Positions 20,290 through 31,049 of a DNA stretch of 64,000 nucleotides are shown piece by piece. The notes beneath the pieces are model-generated. The model ran no database searches and was not told where the DNA came from. It saw only the letters and a list, made by a program, of their open reading frames with translations. This DNA is from an uncultured Paracoccaceae bacterium (GTDB lineage Bacteria; Pseudomonadota; Alphaproteobacteria; Rhodobacterales; Rhodobacteraceae). Each line of letters begins with the position of its first letter. Positions within the stretch are counted from its first letter, which is position 1. A program made the translations under genes and the position numbers. The DNA is taken from NCBI GenBank assembly GCA_938028765.1, contig CALIZF010000018.1, positions 24,534-88,533 on the forward strand, in the 5' to 3' direction.

Positions 20290-20649
20290 TCAGGCGATCA
20301 GGTCGGCGTATTCGTCCTCGTCCATGAACTCGTCGAGCGCGCCCATGTCCTCGATCCGCATCTTGAAGAACCAGGCCTCGCCGGTCGGGTCCTCGTTCAC
20401 CAGCCCGGGGTTGTCCACGAGCTTCTCGTTGACCTCGACGATCTCGCCGTCGAGCGGCGCGAGAATGTCGGAGGCCGCCTTGACGCTTTCGATGACGCAG
20501 ACCTCGTCGCCCTTCGTCACCATCGCCTCGACCTCGGGCAGCTCGACGAACACCACGTCGCCCAGCTGCCGGGCCGCGTGTTCGGTGATGCCGACGACGA
20601 CCAGATCGCCCTCGACGCGCAGCCATTCGTGATCCTCGGTATACTTCAT
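20290..20649 (-). CDS. gcvH: Glycine cleavage system H protein
   Basis: A lipoyl carrier protein of 119 aa that shuttles the aminomethyl group from GcvP to GcvT. It opens [15 protein letters not shown] and continues [19 protein letters not shown]. The lipoylated lysine lies in ESVKAASDI at about residue 57. The C-terminus has [15 protein letters not shown]. Length and motifs are normal. It lies 7 bases after gcvT in the operon. Confidence 0.97.
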   Translation of the reverse strand: MKYTEDHEWLRVEGDLVVVGITEHAARQLGDVVFVELPEVEAMVTKGDEVCVIESVKAASDILAPLDGEIVEVNEKLVDNPGLVNEDPTGEAWFFKMRIEDMGALDEFMDEDEYADLIA

Positions 20650-20656
20650 GGTGTCC

Positions 20657-21781
20657 TCAGCGCAGGTAGGAAGGGGGACGAAAGGGCAGGCGGACGACCG
20701 TCGCGGGCAGTCGCCGCCCGCGCACCGCGCCCCAGACGGTGGCGCCTTCGGGAATGCCGACGGGCAGACAGGCCATCGCCACCGGCGCATCGAGCGAGGG
20801 CGCGAACCCGCCCGAGGTGACGACGGCGACCGGATCGCCGCCCGCCTCGGCGGCAAAGACCTCGACCCCCTCGCGCCAGGGCGCGCGGCCGGCGGGGCGC
20901 AGGCCGATCCGCCGCCGCGCCGGCCCCCGGTCGATCTCGGGAAGGATGCGCGCGGCGCCCGGAAATCCGCCCGCCCGCGCCCCGCCGGTTCGCCGCGCGC
21001 GGCCGACGGCCCAGGACAGCCCCGCTTCCGCCGGGGTCGTGCCGGTATCCATGTCGTGACCATAGAGCGGCAGTCCCGCCTCGAGCCGCAGGCTGTCGCG
21101 CGCGCCGAGCCCTGCGGGCGCCACGCCCGGCTGCGCCAGAAGCGCGCGGGCGAAATCCGCCGCGGCATCGGCGGGCACCGAGATCTCGAAGCCGTCCTCG
21201 CCGGTGTAGCCCGACCGCGTCAGCCACAGGTCGGTCCCGCGCCAGGCCAAGACGGCGGCATCCATGAACCGCATCGCCGCGGCGCCGGGCACCAGCGCGG
21301 CCACCGCCGTCGCCGCCGCCGGTCCCTGCACGGCAAGAAGCGCCCGGTCCGTCACCGGCGTCACCGTAAGGCCCGGAAGCCCGGCGCGCAGATGGGCCAG
21401 GTCGTGCTCGGCGCGTGCGGCGTTGACGACGAGGAAGAGGTGATCCGCCCGCATCGCCACCATCAGGTCGTCAAGGATGCCGCCGTTCGCGTCGGTGAAG
21501 AGGCCATAGCGCTGCCGCCCCTCCGGCAGCCCGACGAGGTCCGCGGGCACCAGCCGCTCCAGCGCCGCCGCGGCGTCCGCGCCCCGGCCCGAAGGTGCGC
21601 GCAGGATCACCTGCCCCATGTGGCTCACGTCGAACAGCCCCGCCGCGGCGCGGGTATGCAGGTGTTCCTTCAGGATCCCCGCCGGATACTGCACCGGCAT
21701 GTCCCATCCCGCGAACGGCCCCATCCGCGCGCCGAGGTCGGCGTGCAGGTCGGCCAGCAGAAGGCGCTTCGGATCGCCCAT
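20657..21781 (-). CDS. gcvT: Aminomethyltransferase, T-protein of glycine cleavage
   Basis: Transfers the methylene group from aminomethyl-GcvH to tetrahydrofolate, releasing ammonia. The 374-aa protein has HADLGARMGPFAGWDMPVQY, AGLFDVSHMGQV, LTRSGYTGEDGFEISVPA and a C-terminal GcvT_C barrel. The start at 21781 (MGDPKRLLL) is preferred because an AGGAGGGT element lies just upstream on the minus strand and the longer frame runs through the riboswitch. It is the first gene of the operon. Expression should rise with glycine through the leader. Confidence 0.95.
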   Translation of the reverse strand: MGDPKRLLLADLHADLGARMGPFAGWDMPVQYPAGILKEHLHTRAAAGLFDVSHMGQVILRAPSGRGADAAAALERLVPADLVGLPEGRQRYGLFTDANGGILDDLMVAMRADHLFLVVNAARAEHDLAHLRAGLPGLTVTPVTDRALLAVQGPAAATAVAALVPGAAAMRFMDAAVLAWRGTDLWLTRSGYTGEDGFEISVPADAAADFARALLAQPGVAPAGLGARDSLRLEAGLPLYGHDMDTGTTPAEAGLSWAVGRARRTGGARAGGFPGAARILPEIDRGPARRRIGLRPAGRAPWREGVEVFAAEAGGDPVAVVTSGGFAPSLDAPVAMACLPVGIPEGATVWGAVRGRRLPATVVRLPFRPPSYLR

Positions 21782-21845
21782 CCCAACCCTCCTAGGCCGG
21801 GACACACCCGGACACCACGCGCGCGGTTCCGTCCGCGCAGCCGTG

Positions 21846-22009
21846 CCCCCTCTGTCCTTCCGCCTGAGATCGTTATCCCTTCGGCGGGCGGGGTTGCCCG
21901 CCTCTCTCCAGAGTCCGCGCGCCAGGACGGTCCTTTCGCCTGAGAGTTTACCGGGGCGGTTGCTCCTTCGGCACCGCCGGGGGGTGCCCTCCCGGCGGGT
22001 TCTCCCGAT
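21846..22009 (-). promoter_or_regulatory. Tandem glycine riboswitch (gcvT leader)
   Basis: On the minus strand the gcvT leader has two consecutive glycine aptamers. The first (about 22009-21925) shows GGGAGAACCCGCCGGGAGGG, then GCCGAAGGAGCAACC and the conserved AAACTCTCAGGCGAAAGGAC. The linker GGACTCTGGAGAG follows. The second aptamer (about 21915-21848) has GCCGAAGGGATAAC and ATCTCAGGCGGAAGGACAGA. These match the known gcvT motif in order and spacing. In this class glycine binding usually turns on downstream glycine cleavage genes. Here it would control gcvT-gcvH-ridA-gcvP. The switching hairpin was not resolved by eye. Confidence 0.93.
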
Positions 22010-22222
22010 CCTGACGCGCAAACCCTAAGCGCGCCGCGCGGCGGCTGGCAAGGGGGTGCCGGTCGGAACGCGGGCAGAAGGGGCGCGGGATGCCGGGCGG
22101 GGGGGCGGCCCTCGCAGCCGTGCGGATGCGGCGACCCCGGCCGTGCACCCGGTGGCGCGCGTGGTGCCGCCGGACTGGCGGCGCGTCCGGCTGCGCGCGG
22201 CTGGTTGCGCCCTGCGCCGGCC

Positions 22223-23653
22223 TCACCGACGCAGGTTGAACAGCGACAAAAGCCGCCCCTCGCGCCCGAACGGATCGCGCCCGCCCGGACCCGGCCGGTC
22301 GATCACCCGAAGCGCCAGCCACACCGCGAATGCCCCGAACAGCACGCCCCCCGCGGCCTGCCCGATCAGCACGCCTTCCGCACCGTAAAGCCAGCCTCCC
22401 AGCATCACGAAGGGCACGGTCCCGACCGTGTGGCGGGCCCAGTTCGTCCAGGTCGAATAGTAGGGATGGCCAAGGTTGTTGAACGCCGCGTTGGCGACGA
22501 ACACCGCGCCGTTGAAGAACCACAGAAGCGCAAGCGGCCCGCAGAACAGGAAGACGATCGCGCGCGCCTCGCCGGTGGCCGAGAACAGGTCCGCGATCGG
22601 CCCGCGCAGCGCGAACAGGGCCGCCGACACCAGCACCGTCACCAGCCCGCAGAACAGAAGGCTGTCGAGGAACCCGCGCCGCACCCGGTCCATCCGCCGT
22701 GCGCCGTAGTTCTGCCCGATGATCGGCCCCACCGCTCCCGCCAGCGCGAACAGCACGCCGAAGGCGACCGGCGTCAGCCGCGAGACGATGGCAAGGCCCG
22801 CCACCGCCTCTTCCCCGTAGGCGGCCATCGCCCGCGTCACCCAGGCCTGCCCGACCGGTGTCGCCACCTGCGTCAGGATCGCCGGAACCCCGATCGCCAG
22901 CACCGGGCGCAGGTCGGCCGCAAGGCCGCCCACCGTCGGCCGGTCGAGCCCGCCGTGCCGCAACAGGATCGACCGCAGCGCCACGCCGGCGATCGCGATC
23001 CGCGCCGCAACGCTGGCCAGCGCCGCCCCGGTCAGTTCGAGGTCGAACCCGAAGATCAGGATCGGGTCCAGGATGGCGTTCACGACGCCGCCGATGATCG
23101 TCGTCATCATCGCCAGCCGCGCATCGCCGTGCGCGCGCAGGATCGCGCCGCCGATCATGCCCACCATCAGCAGGGGCTGCGAGGGGGTGATGATCGCCAG
23201 ATACAGCACAGCCAGGGTCGCGGTCCGTCCGCTCGCCCCCATCAGAGCGACAAGCTGCGGCAGGAACGCCCAGACCACCGCCGACAGGACCGCGCCGAAG
23301 ACCACGCCGAGGATCAGCCCGTTGGTGGCCCGCGCCCGCGCGCCGGCCCGGTCCCCTGCGCCGAGCGACCGCGCCACCAGCGCGCCCACGGCGATTCCAA
23401 GGCCGATCCCGACCGAGGCGGTGAAGAACAGGATCGCGCCGGCATAGCCGACCGCGGCCGCAAGCTCGGCCTTGCCCAACATGGCGATGAAGACCATGTC
23501 GGCGAAATCGACGAGGAACACCGCCATCAGCCCGGCCGAGGCCGTCAGGCTCATCACGGCGACGTGGCGGAAGAGGTTCCCCGTCAGGAACTTGGCCGGA
23601 GGCCCGCCGCCCGGCCGCCCGTCGGGTTTCCAGTCGCCGGCGCTTGGGTTCAC
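22223..23653 (-). CDS. MATE family efflux transporter
   Basis: An inner-membrane cation-coupled exporter of 476 aa with about twelve hydrophobic helices. The two halves each begin with MATE-like patterns: FRHVAVMSLTASAGLMAVFL with VDFADMVFIAMLG, then LRPVLAIGVPAILTQVATPV. The segments QPLLMVGMIGGAILRAHGDA and GAVGPIIGQNYGARR are typical of the family. The substrate is unknown. The ATG overlaps the end of gltX by 4 bases, so it is translationally coupled to the tRNA synthetase, an arrangement without obvious functional meaning. Confidence 0.93.
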   Translation of the reverse strand: MNPSAGDWKPDGRPGGGPPAKFLTGNLFRHVAVMSLTASAGLMAVFLVDFADMVFIAMLGKAELAAAVGYAGAILFFTASVGIGLGIAVGALVARSLGAGDRAGARARATNGLILGVVFGAVLSAVVWAFLPQLVALMGASGRTATLAVLYLAIITPSQPLLMVGMIGGAILRAHGDARLAMMTTIIGGVVNAILDPILIFGFDLELTGAALASVAARIAIAGVALRSILLRHGGLDRPTVGGLAADLRPVLAIGVPAILTQVATPVGQAWVTRAMAAYGEEAVAGLAIVSRLTPVAFGVLFALAGAVGPIIGQNYGARRMDRVRRGFLDSLLFCGLVTVLVSAALFALRGPIADLFSATGEARAIVFLFCGPLALLWFFNGAVFVANAAFNNLGHPYYSTWTNWARHTVGTVPFVMLGGWLYGAEGVLIGQAAGGVLFGAFAVWLALRVIDRPGPGGRDPFGREGRLLSLFNLRR

Positions 23654-24972
23654 GGGGCCGCCGGCCGCCGCAGCAGCGGCATCAGCGCGGCCATCTCGGG
23701 CCCCGCCTCGCGGCCCGTCAGCGCCAGCCGCAGCGGGCGGAACAGGGCGCGGCCCTTCCGGCCCGTCGCCTGCGCCACGGCGCGCGTCCAGTCGCCCCAG
23801 GTCGAGGGCCCCCAGGGTTCGGGCGGCAGCATGGCCAGTGCCGCCGCGACGAACTCGGCATCCTCAGGGGCGACCACGGGTGCCGCGCCGTCTCGGACCA
23901 GCGCAGCCCAGGGCGAGATGTCGTCCATCACCGTGATGTTGCCCTTCACCGCGGCCCAGAAGGCCTCGGCCGCTTCGGCCGGAACGCCCGCCGCCAGCAC
24001 CCGGTCCCGCACCGCGGCGAAGGGTTTGCGCGCGTTCTCGGCCTTGGTCAGCGGCATCAGGTCGTCCGCGTCGAACTTCGTCGGTGCAGCGTTGAAGGTG
24101 CCGATGTCGAAATCCGCGATCAGCTCGTCGAGCGACCCTGCGAGTTCCACCGGCTTCGACGACCCCAGCCGCGCCATCAGGCTGAGCAGCGCCATCGGCT
24201 CCACCCCCCGCGCCCGCAGGTCGCGCAGCGACAGGGTGCCAAGCCGCTTGGACAGCGCCTCGCCCTGCGGGCCGGTCAGCAGGCTGTGGTGCGCGAAGGC
24301 GGGCGGGCTGCCGCCGAGCGCCCGCATGATCTGGATCTGCGTTGCGGTATTGGTGACGTGGTCGGCGCCCCGGACGATGTGGGTGACGCCCATGTCAACG
24401 TCGTCCACCGACGATGCGAAGGTATAGAGAACCTGCCCGTCCGCCCGTATCAGGACCGGGTCCGATACGCTGGCCGCGTCGATCGACACCGGCCCCATGA
24501 TGCCGTCGTTCCAGTCGATCCGCTGCCGGTCGAGCAGGAAGCGCCAGTATCCGCCCCGCTCGGCGCGCAGGCGCGCCTTGTCGTCGGCGCTCAGGTCCAG
24601 AGCGGCGCGGTCGTAGACCGGGGGGCGGCCCATCGTCAGCGCCTTCTTGCGCTTCAGGTCCAGTTCCGCCGGCGTCTCGAAGCATTCGTAGAGCCGCCCG
24701 GCCGCGCGCAGCGCCTCGGCCGCCTCGGCGTAACGGTCGAGACGCGCGGACTGCGCCTCTTCGCGGTCCCATGCGAGGCCGAGCCAGGCCAGGTCGGTGC
24801 GGATGCCCTCGGCGTATTCGGGCCGCGACCGCTCGCGGTCGGTATCGTCGAGGCGCAGGATGAACGTGCCCCCGGCCTTCCGTGCGATCAGGAAGTTCAT
24901 CAGCGCGGTGCGCAGGTTGCCGACATGCAGCCAGCCGGTCGGCGATGGGGCGAAGCGGGTGACGACGGACAT
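23650..24972 (-). CDS. gltX: Glutamate--tRNA ligase
   Basis: A class I aminoacyl-tRNA synthetase, 440 aa. The HIGH box appears as SPTGWLHVGNLRTALMN (HVGN), the catalytic-domain motif is LRLDDTDRERS, and the KMSKS box is GEALSKRLGTLSL. The C-terminal part is short and helical (MAALMPLLRR). Alphaproteobacteria often carry two GltX copies, one of which also charges tRNA-Gln for later amidation. Which copy this is cannot be decided here. It is transcribed away from the DUF1801 region, with the MATE gene overlapping its stop codon. Confidence 0.94.
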   Translation of the reverse strand: MSVVTRFAPSPTGWLHVGNLRTALMNFLIARKAGGTFILRLDDTDRERSRPEYAEGIRTDLAWLGLAWDREEAQSARLDRYAEAAEALRAAGRLYECFETPAELDLKRKKALTMGRPPVYDRAALDLSADDKARLRAERGGYWRFLLDRQRIDWNDGIMGPVSIDAASVSDPVLIRADGQVLYTFASSVDDVDMGVTHIVRGADHVTNTATQIQIMRALGGSPPAFAHHSLLTGPQGEALSKRLGTLSLRDLRARGVEPMALLSLMARLGSSKPVELAGSLDELIADFDIGTFNAAPTKFDADDLMPLTKAENARKPFAAVRDRVLAAGVPAEAAEAFWAAVKGNITVMDDISPWAALVRDGAAPVVAPEDAEFVAAALAMLPPEPWGPSTWGDWTRAVAQATGRKGRALFRPLRLALTGREAGPEMAALMPLLRRPAAP

Positions 24973-25046
24973 GCGCAGGGCCTACCGGTGCAACCCCGCG
25001 CATGTCGCACAGGGGCCGCGGCTTGTCCAGTTGGCCGGGCCGCCGT

Positions 25047-25475
25047 TCAGTCCGGATCGATGCGCCACAGCGCGCGCAGGCGGCCGACGCCGGCGCGGAT
25101 CAGGTCGGCCAGCGCGCCTTCGTCCACGCCCTCGAGGCTGCGCAGGTAGATGCAGGTCCTTCCCCTGCGGTGCGGACCGAGGCGCGCGAGGATCGGGCGG
25201 AAATCGACGCCGCCGGGCATGATGTAGAGCGCGATCTCGCGCCCGCGCAGGGCAAAGCCGGTTGCCAGGCCTTCGCCCGTGCGGCCGCTGGCAAAGCGGT
25301 AGGCATAGCGCCCGAAGCCGAGGATGCCTCCCGGCCACAGCCGCGGCCCGAACCCCGTCACCTCGGCAAAAAGGCCGGTCAGCCGCCGCGCCTCGGCCGC
25401 CCGCGGGGCCGGTCTGATGGCCGCCAGATACGCCTCGACCACGTCCATATACGCCTCGACCGCGTCCACGCGCAT
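25047..25475 (-). CDS. DUF1801 domain protein
   Basis: A 142-aa soluble protein. The pattern ARRLTGLFAEVTGFGPRLWP, then GFGRYAYRFASGRTGE and REIALYIMPGGVDF, fits the DUF1801 (YdhG-like) fold, related to frataxin-like domains. The biological role is not established. It lies about 75 bases upstream of the gltX ATG, in the same direction. No catalytic residues can be named. Confidence 0.78.
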   Translation of the reverse strand: MRVDAVEAYMDVVEAYLAAIRPAPRAAEARRLTGLFAEVTGFGPRLWPGGILGFGRYAYRFASGRTGEGLATGFALRGREIALYIMPGGVDFRPILARLGPHRRGRTCIYLRSLEGVDEGALADLIRAGVGRLRALWRIDPD

Positions 25476-25551
25476 AGGTTAGCACGGATTTCGCCCGTGA
25501 CCGAATGCCGCCCGCTGGCGCGTCGGCGGCGGTCGGCCTATAACGATAGCC

Positions 25552-25965
25552 ATGCCGCTTGAAGCCGTCGCCAGCCTGACCGCCCCCGGACCCGAGGCGA
25601 TCGCCGCCCTGGCCAGCGCCGCGATCGCGCGCCTGCCCGCGCCCTTCCGCGACGCCGCCCGGGCGGTTGCCCTGCGGGTCGAGGACTTTCCGACCGATCC
25701 GATGCTGGACGACCTCGGCGCCGAGGACCCGTTCGAGGTGACCGGGCTTTACGAGGGCGTGCCGCTGACCGAGAAATCGGTGGCCGACCAGCCGAACGGC
25801 CCTGACGTGATCTGGCTGTTCCGCCGCCCGATACTCGACGAATGGTGCGAACGGGGCGACGTGACCCTGGGCGACCTTGTCGCGCATGTCTTGGTGCACG
25901 AACTGGCCCACCACTTCGGGTGGAGCGACGACGACATTGCCCGGATCGACCGCTGGTGGGAATGA
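25552..25965 (+). CDS. Metallopeptidase family protein (minimal zincin, DUF1025 type)
   Basis: A 137-aa protein with the zinc-binding HExxH motif in VLVHELAHHFGWSDDDI near residues 114-126, where the downstream aspartates complete a zincin-type site. The preceding segments FPTDPMLDDLGAEDPFEVTG and IWLFRRPILDEW are typical of the small soluble metallopeptidase family COG3824. The substrate is unknown. It is a single gene, divergent from the DUF1801 gene. Confidence 0.85.
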   Translation: MPLEAVASLTAPGPEAIAALASAAIARLPAPFRDAARAVALRVEDFPTDPMLDDLGAEDPFEVTGLYEGVPLTEKSVADQPNGPDVIWLFRRPILDEWCERGDVTLGDLVAHVLVHELAHHFGWSDDDIARIDRWWE

Positions 25966-26511
25966 CCCTGCGTCAGCGTGCAATGGTCGCGCACCGCACG
26001 GCCCGACGCGCCTCCGCCGCCCGTGCCGCCGGGCGGGCCGCGCTCGGTCCCCGGGCGGCCGCAGCGAACGCGGGGTTCTGAGGTGGGGGCGCTGTCTGCC
26101 CGCCGGCCGGGTCGGCGTCGTCGGGGACGGCGCATCGCCCCTCGCCGGAACCGCCGCCGCGGCGACGCACGGGCGCAGACCCGGGCGCGCCTGTCGGGTC
26201 GCGGACAGCGCGTGGCAGTCTCCGACGGGCATCGGCGATCCGGCCGATCATCCCGTCCGGTCGCCGGCACCTCCCGCCCTTGAGCTGCGCCTCGACAGGG
26301 GCACGCCCGGGGCCGCTGTGGCGCGGCGGCGCCGGCCGGAGCCGCTGGCAGCCGAACGGGGCGGCGCTGCCGGCCGACATGCCGGGACATGCCGCGCCGA
26401 CGGCGAAGGCGCGCGGCGAGGCGGTGCGGCCGGCGGCGCGGGGCGCCGCCGCCCGGCCCGAGGAAAACGGAGCGGCGGCGCCCTCTTGCGTTTCCGGCGA
26501 ACCGGCCGCCG
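25966..26511. other. Long GC-rich intergenic stretch without a gene
   Basis: Between two 3' ends (metallopeptidase plus strand, wrbA minus strand) lie 546 bases. Every frame translates to Arg/Ala/Gly/Pro-rich sequence without hydrophobic or structural patterns, so I see no gene. A perfect 9-bp stem with a 3-base loop occurs at 26431-26451. A CCGG-TTCG-CCGG hairpin lies close to the wrbA stop. Either could help termination. A 39-codon frame overlapping the metallopeptidase stop (ATGA at 25963) is too basic and simple to trust. Confidence 0.4.
26431..26451 (-). terminator. GC-rich hairpin downstream of wrbA, possible terminator
   Basis: The arms CGGCGGCGC and GCGCCGCCG pair perfectly over 9 bases around a GGG loop, about 60 bases after the wrbA stop on the minus strand. 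No U-tract follows, so intrinsic termination is uncertain. It shares a 19-base arm sequence with the hairpin downstream of etfA. Confidence 0.35.
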
Positions 26512-27105
26512 TCAGGCCGCGATCTTCGCCGCCATCCGGACGAGCCGGGTCGCCTGGTGCCCGATCGCTGCCGTCTCGGCGTCGCCGAAGTCCTTCCCCT
26601 GCGTGTGGGTGTAGCCGTAGGGATTGCCGCCCGCGGCGAAGATCGACGGGTCGGTGAAGCCCGGCGGCACGATCACGGCGCCCCAGTGCATGAAGGTGGT
26701 GTAGAGGCCGAGGACGGTCGCTTCCTGGCCGCCGTGGGGGTTCTGGGCCGAGGACATGGCGCTGACCGCCTTGTTCGCCAGCTTGCCCTGGAACCAGAGG
26801 CCGCCGAGCGTGTCGATGAACGCGCGCATCTGGCTGGCGGCGCTGCCGTAGCGGGTCGGCGTCACGAACAGGTAGGCGTTCGCCCATTCCATGTCGTCGT
26901 GGCTGACCACGGGAACATGCGCCTGCCGTTCGGCCGCGGCCTTCCACGCCTCCTGGCTGTTCACGACTTCGGTCGGGGCGGTTTCGGCCACGCGCAGAAG
27001 GCGCACCTCGGCGCCCGCGGCGCGGCCGGCGTCGGCCGCGATCTCGGCCATGCGGTGGTTGGTGCCGTAGGTGGAATAATAGACGATGGCGAGCTTCACG
27101 GTCAT
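26512..27105 (-). CDS. wrbA: NAD(P)H:quinone oxidoreductase, WrbA family flavodoxin-like
   Basis: A tetrameric FMN enzyme that reduces quinones by two electrons, limiting redox cycling. The 197-aa protein opens [20 protein letters not shown] with the FMN-phosphate loop STYGTNHRM, followed by [20 protein letters not shown] and GSAASQ-type FMN contacts. The C-terminal segment has [13 protein letters not shown], close to the PFGG/PYGAS loop of the family. Length is standard. It is a monocistronic gene read toward the long gene-free stretch. Confidence 0.93.
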   Translation of the reverse strand: MTVKLAIVYYSTYGTNHRMAEIAADAGRAAGAEVRLLRVAETAPTEVVNSQEAWKAAAERQAHVPVVSHDDMEWANAYLFVTPTRYGSAASQMRAFIDTLGGLWFQGKLANKAVSAMSSAQNPHGGQEATVLGLYTTFMHWGAVIVPPGFTDPSIFAAGGNPYGYTHTQGKDFGDAETAAIGHQATRLVRMAAKIAA

Positions 27106-27211
27106 CGGAGTTCCCCGCGCGATTGCACTGCCGCCAGGATACGCACGCACGACAGGCTGGCGAACCCCGCGCCGCCGCAAGGGCGCTGTGCGCGCGCGCA
27201 CCTGCCGGCCG

Positions 27212-27679
27212 TCAGGCCCGGTGATACGGCGTCCCGGCGAGGATCGACGCGGCGCGGTAGAGCTGTTCGGCCAGCATCGCTCGCGCCAGCCGATGCGGCC
27301 AGACCATCGGCCCGAACGACAGGACCAGATCGGCCCGGTCGCGCAACGCCGGGTGAAGCCCGTCGGCCGCCCCGATGGCAAAGGCGGCGGCCGGAACCCC
27401 GGCGTCGCGCCAGCGCGCCAGCGCCTGTGCGAAGCCGGGCGAATCCAGCGCCTGCCCGCGTTCGTCCAGCGCGACGAGGCGCGCGCCGGCGGGAAGGGCG
27501 CGCAACATCGCCGCGCCGGTCGCGGCTGCGCCGCGGCGGTCGTCCACCTCGACGACGTCGCAGGGGCCGAGGCCGAGCGGCCGCCCGGTGCGCGCCGCGC
27601 GGTCGAGCCAGTCTTCGGTCAGGCTGCGCTCGGGCTCGCCCGAGGCGATCCGGCCCGCGGCCAGCACGATCAGGCGCAT
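27212..27679 (-). CDS. rlmH: 23S rRNA (pseudouridine1915-N3)-methyltransferase RlmH
   Basis: A SPOUT-fold methyltransferase that modifies helix 69 of 23S rRNA. The 155-aa protein starts [20 protein letters not shown]. Its C-terminal SAM-binding knot is [19 protein letters not shown] followed by [14 protein letters not shown], the family hallmark. The glycine loop [12 protein letters not shown] is also present. Two adjacent ATGs (27682 and 27679) are possible starts. The second matches family N-termini. It follows rsfS by about 18 bases, a common pairing of ribosome-related genes. Confidence 0.95.
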   Translation of the reverse strand: MRLIVLAAGRIASGEPERSLTEDWLDRAARTGRPLGLGPCDVVEVDDRRGAAATGAAMLRALPAGARLVALDERGQALDSPGFAQALARWRDAGVPAAAFAIGAADGLHPALRDRADLVLSFGPMVWPHRLARAMLAEQLYRAASILAGTPYHRA

Positions 27680-27697
27680 CACGTCGGGGGCGCGCGA

Positions 27698-28102
27698 TCA
27701 GGCCCGCGCGGGGGCCCGCGCGCCCGAGGGCAGCCACATCTTCTCGAGCTGGTAGAACTCGCGCACCTCGGGCCGGAAGACGTGCACGATCACATCGCCC
27801 GCGTCGATCAGCACCCAGTCGGCCGCATCCTTGCCCTCGACCTTGCAGATCAGGCCGAACTCGTCCTTGAGCCGTTCCACCAGCTTGTCGGCAATGGCGG
27901 CGACTTGGCGCGTGGAACGTCCCGAGGCGATCACCATGTGATCGGCCATGTCCGATCGGCCGCGCAGGTCGATCGGCACCACGTCCTCGGCCTTGTCGTC
28001 GTCGAGGGAGGACAGGATGCGCGCCAGGAGCGCGTCGCTGCCCCCCGCTGCAGGGATCGCGGGCGCCCCGGTCACGGGCGCGCGGCTGTCTGCCGGAGGC
28101 AC
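27698..28102 (-). CDS. rsfS: Ribosomal silencing factor RsfS
   Basis: RsfS binds uL14 on the 50S subunit and blocks subunit joining when nutrients are short. The core is plain: LARILSSLDDDKAEDVVPID, HMVIASGRSTRQVAAIAD, DWVLIDAGDVIVHVFRPEVR and EFYQLEKMWL. The start is uncertain. A GTG at 28102 gives 134 aa of family-like length, and another GTG at 28075 is possible. The frame stays open to 28432, but the extra residues are arginine-rich and overlap the divergent leuC start. It is the first gene of the rsfS-rlmH pair. Confidence 0.9.
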   Translation of the reverse strand: MPPADSRAPVTGAPAIPAAGGSDALLARILSSLDDDKAEDVVPIDLRGRSDMADHMVIASGRSTRQVAAIADKLVERLKDEFGLICKVEGKDAADWVLIDAGDVIVHVFRPEVREFYQLEKMWLPSGARAPARA

Positions 28103-28419
28103 ACCGGCCGGTATTCGGATGGACAGGGCATCGTCCCCCTTCGCTGCGCGCCGCGGGCCCCGGCGCCGGATCTGTGGCAAGGGTAGCAGCTTCCGCCCCC
28201 CGCCACAATTGGCGCACCCCGGCACCGCGCTTGTCCTGCGGGCGATTCGCGCGTAAAGCCGCGCGCATGTGTCGCTCACCGCGCCGCCCCGTCCGCCTCG
28301 ACGACCGCACGCGCCTGCCGTGGCGGTTCCACGGCCGGCGACGGTCGGCGCGCCCGCAGGGTTGACCGGCCCCATCCGCCCCCCCCTGCACGCCACCCCC
28401 GCATTCTGCGAGCGAAGCC
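28103..28419. other. Divergent region between rsfS and leuC
   Basis: The 317 bases hold the promoters for rsfS (minus) and the leu operon (plus). I looked for a leader peptide rich in leucine codons or a T-box before leuC and saw neither. The leuC ribosome-binding site is weak (GCGAGCGAAG). The part next to rsfS could encode extra N-terminal residues if a further upstream start is used. Confidence 0.35.
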
Positions 28420-29837
<1,418 letters not shown>

Positions 29838-29838
<1 letters not shown>

Positions 29839-31049
29839 TGCGAATTCAGTCGATCAGGGTAAAGAACTTCAAGGCCCTGCGCGATGTCGCGATTCGCGAG
29901 CTGCCCGGGTTCGTCGTGTTCGTCGGGGCCAATGGGACCGGCAAATCCACCCTGATCGACGTGTTCAGCTTCCTGCGCGATTGCCTCAAGGACAATGCCC
30001 GTGCCGCCTTTGACCGGCGCGGGGGGTTCCATCAGGTGCGGTCGCGCGGAACAAACGAGCGCGATACGGTTCTGATCGAACTCAAGATCGACCTGGACTT
30101 CAGGACCGAAGAGAAACGTCGGCTTGTCACCTATGCGGTGGAATTCGCTGCGGACGGCCCGAAGGTGGTGGTCGCACGGGAAATCCTGAGCTGGAAGCGC
30201 GGCAGCTACGGCGCGCCGTTCCACTTCATCGACTTTCAGCGTGGCCAGGGCGTGGCAATTGCCGAAAGTTTCGATGCCTTCGATGCAGACGTGAAAGATG
30301 CCGACCTCAGACGCGAGGACCAGGCGCTTGACCGCCCAGACCTCCTGGCATTGAAGGGGCTTGGGCAGTTCCGCCGTTTCGATGCCGCGAGCCAGTTGCG
30401 CGACCTGATCGAGAACTGGACGGTGAGCGATTTTCACATTACCGAGGCGCGCCGCGAACCGGAGGCGGCCCCTGCCGAACATCTGTCGGCCTCGGGCGAC
30501 AACCTTGCACTTTATGCGCAGTATCTGCAGGAATATCACCCCGCCACCTACGCGTCGATCGTCCAAGCGATGGCCGAGCGGGTGCCTGGGATCGGTGATG
30601 TTATCGCCGAGCCCACCGGCGACGGGCGGGTGCTGCTGAGGTTCCGTGACCGCAGCTTTGCCGACGGCTTCATCGCCCGCCTTGTGTCGGACGGCACGAT
30701 CAAGATGTTCGCCTATCTGGCGCTGCTGCACGATCCAAACCCGCATCCGCTGCTGTGCATCGAGGAGCCCGAGAACCAGCTTTACCCCAGCCTGATGGGG
30801 GTTCTGGCCGAGGAATTCTCGGCCTATGCGGATCGGCGCAAAGGCCAGGCGCAGGTTTTTGTGACAACCCATTCCCCGGATTTCCTGAACGCCGTGCCGC
30901 TTGAGTCCATCTACTGGCTGAACAAGAAAGACGGATACACCACGGTCACAAGGGCAGCAGACGACCCTCAACTCGTCGCGTTTGTCTCCGAGGGCGACAA
31001 GCCCGGCTGGCTGTGGCGGCACGGCCTGTTTGCGGGTGCCAATCCCTGA
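29838..31049 (+). CDS. SMC/OLD-like AAA ATPase, first gene of a cassette inside leuCD
   Basis: A 403-aa ABC-type ATPase of the RecF/OLD group. It begins MRIQSIRVKNFKALRDVAI with Walker A GANGTGKS (residues 30-37). A helical middle follows (about residues 80-260). The signature-like segment is LVSDGTIKMFAYLALL, the Walker B with catalytic Glu is LLCIEEPENQLYP (about residue 305), and the H-loop is FVTTHSPDFLNAV (about 343). No TOPRIM domain is fused. The next gene may supply it. Its start overlaps the leuC stop (TGATG) and its stop overlaps the next start in the same way. Sample 60-base lines at 30241 and 30841 contain 33 and 36 G/C bases, lower than the window in general, which suggests transfer. 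Confidence 0.9.

Noticed and set aside
17199..20327. 1042-codon plus-strand ORF antisense to gcvP
   Set aside because: The composition is Arg/Gly/His/Val-rich without structural patterns. gcvP on the minus strand is fully matched by motifs.
25963..26081. 39-codon ORF overlapping the metallopeptidase stop
   Set aside because: Almost entirely Ala/Arg/Gly with no structural signal. Likely chance.
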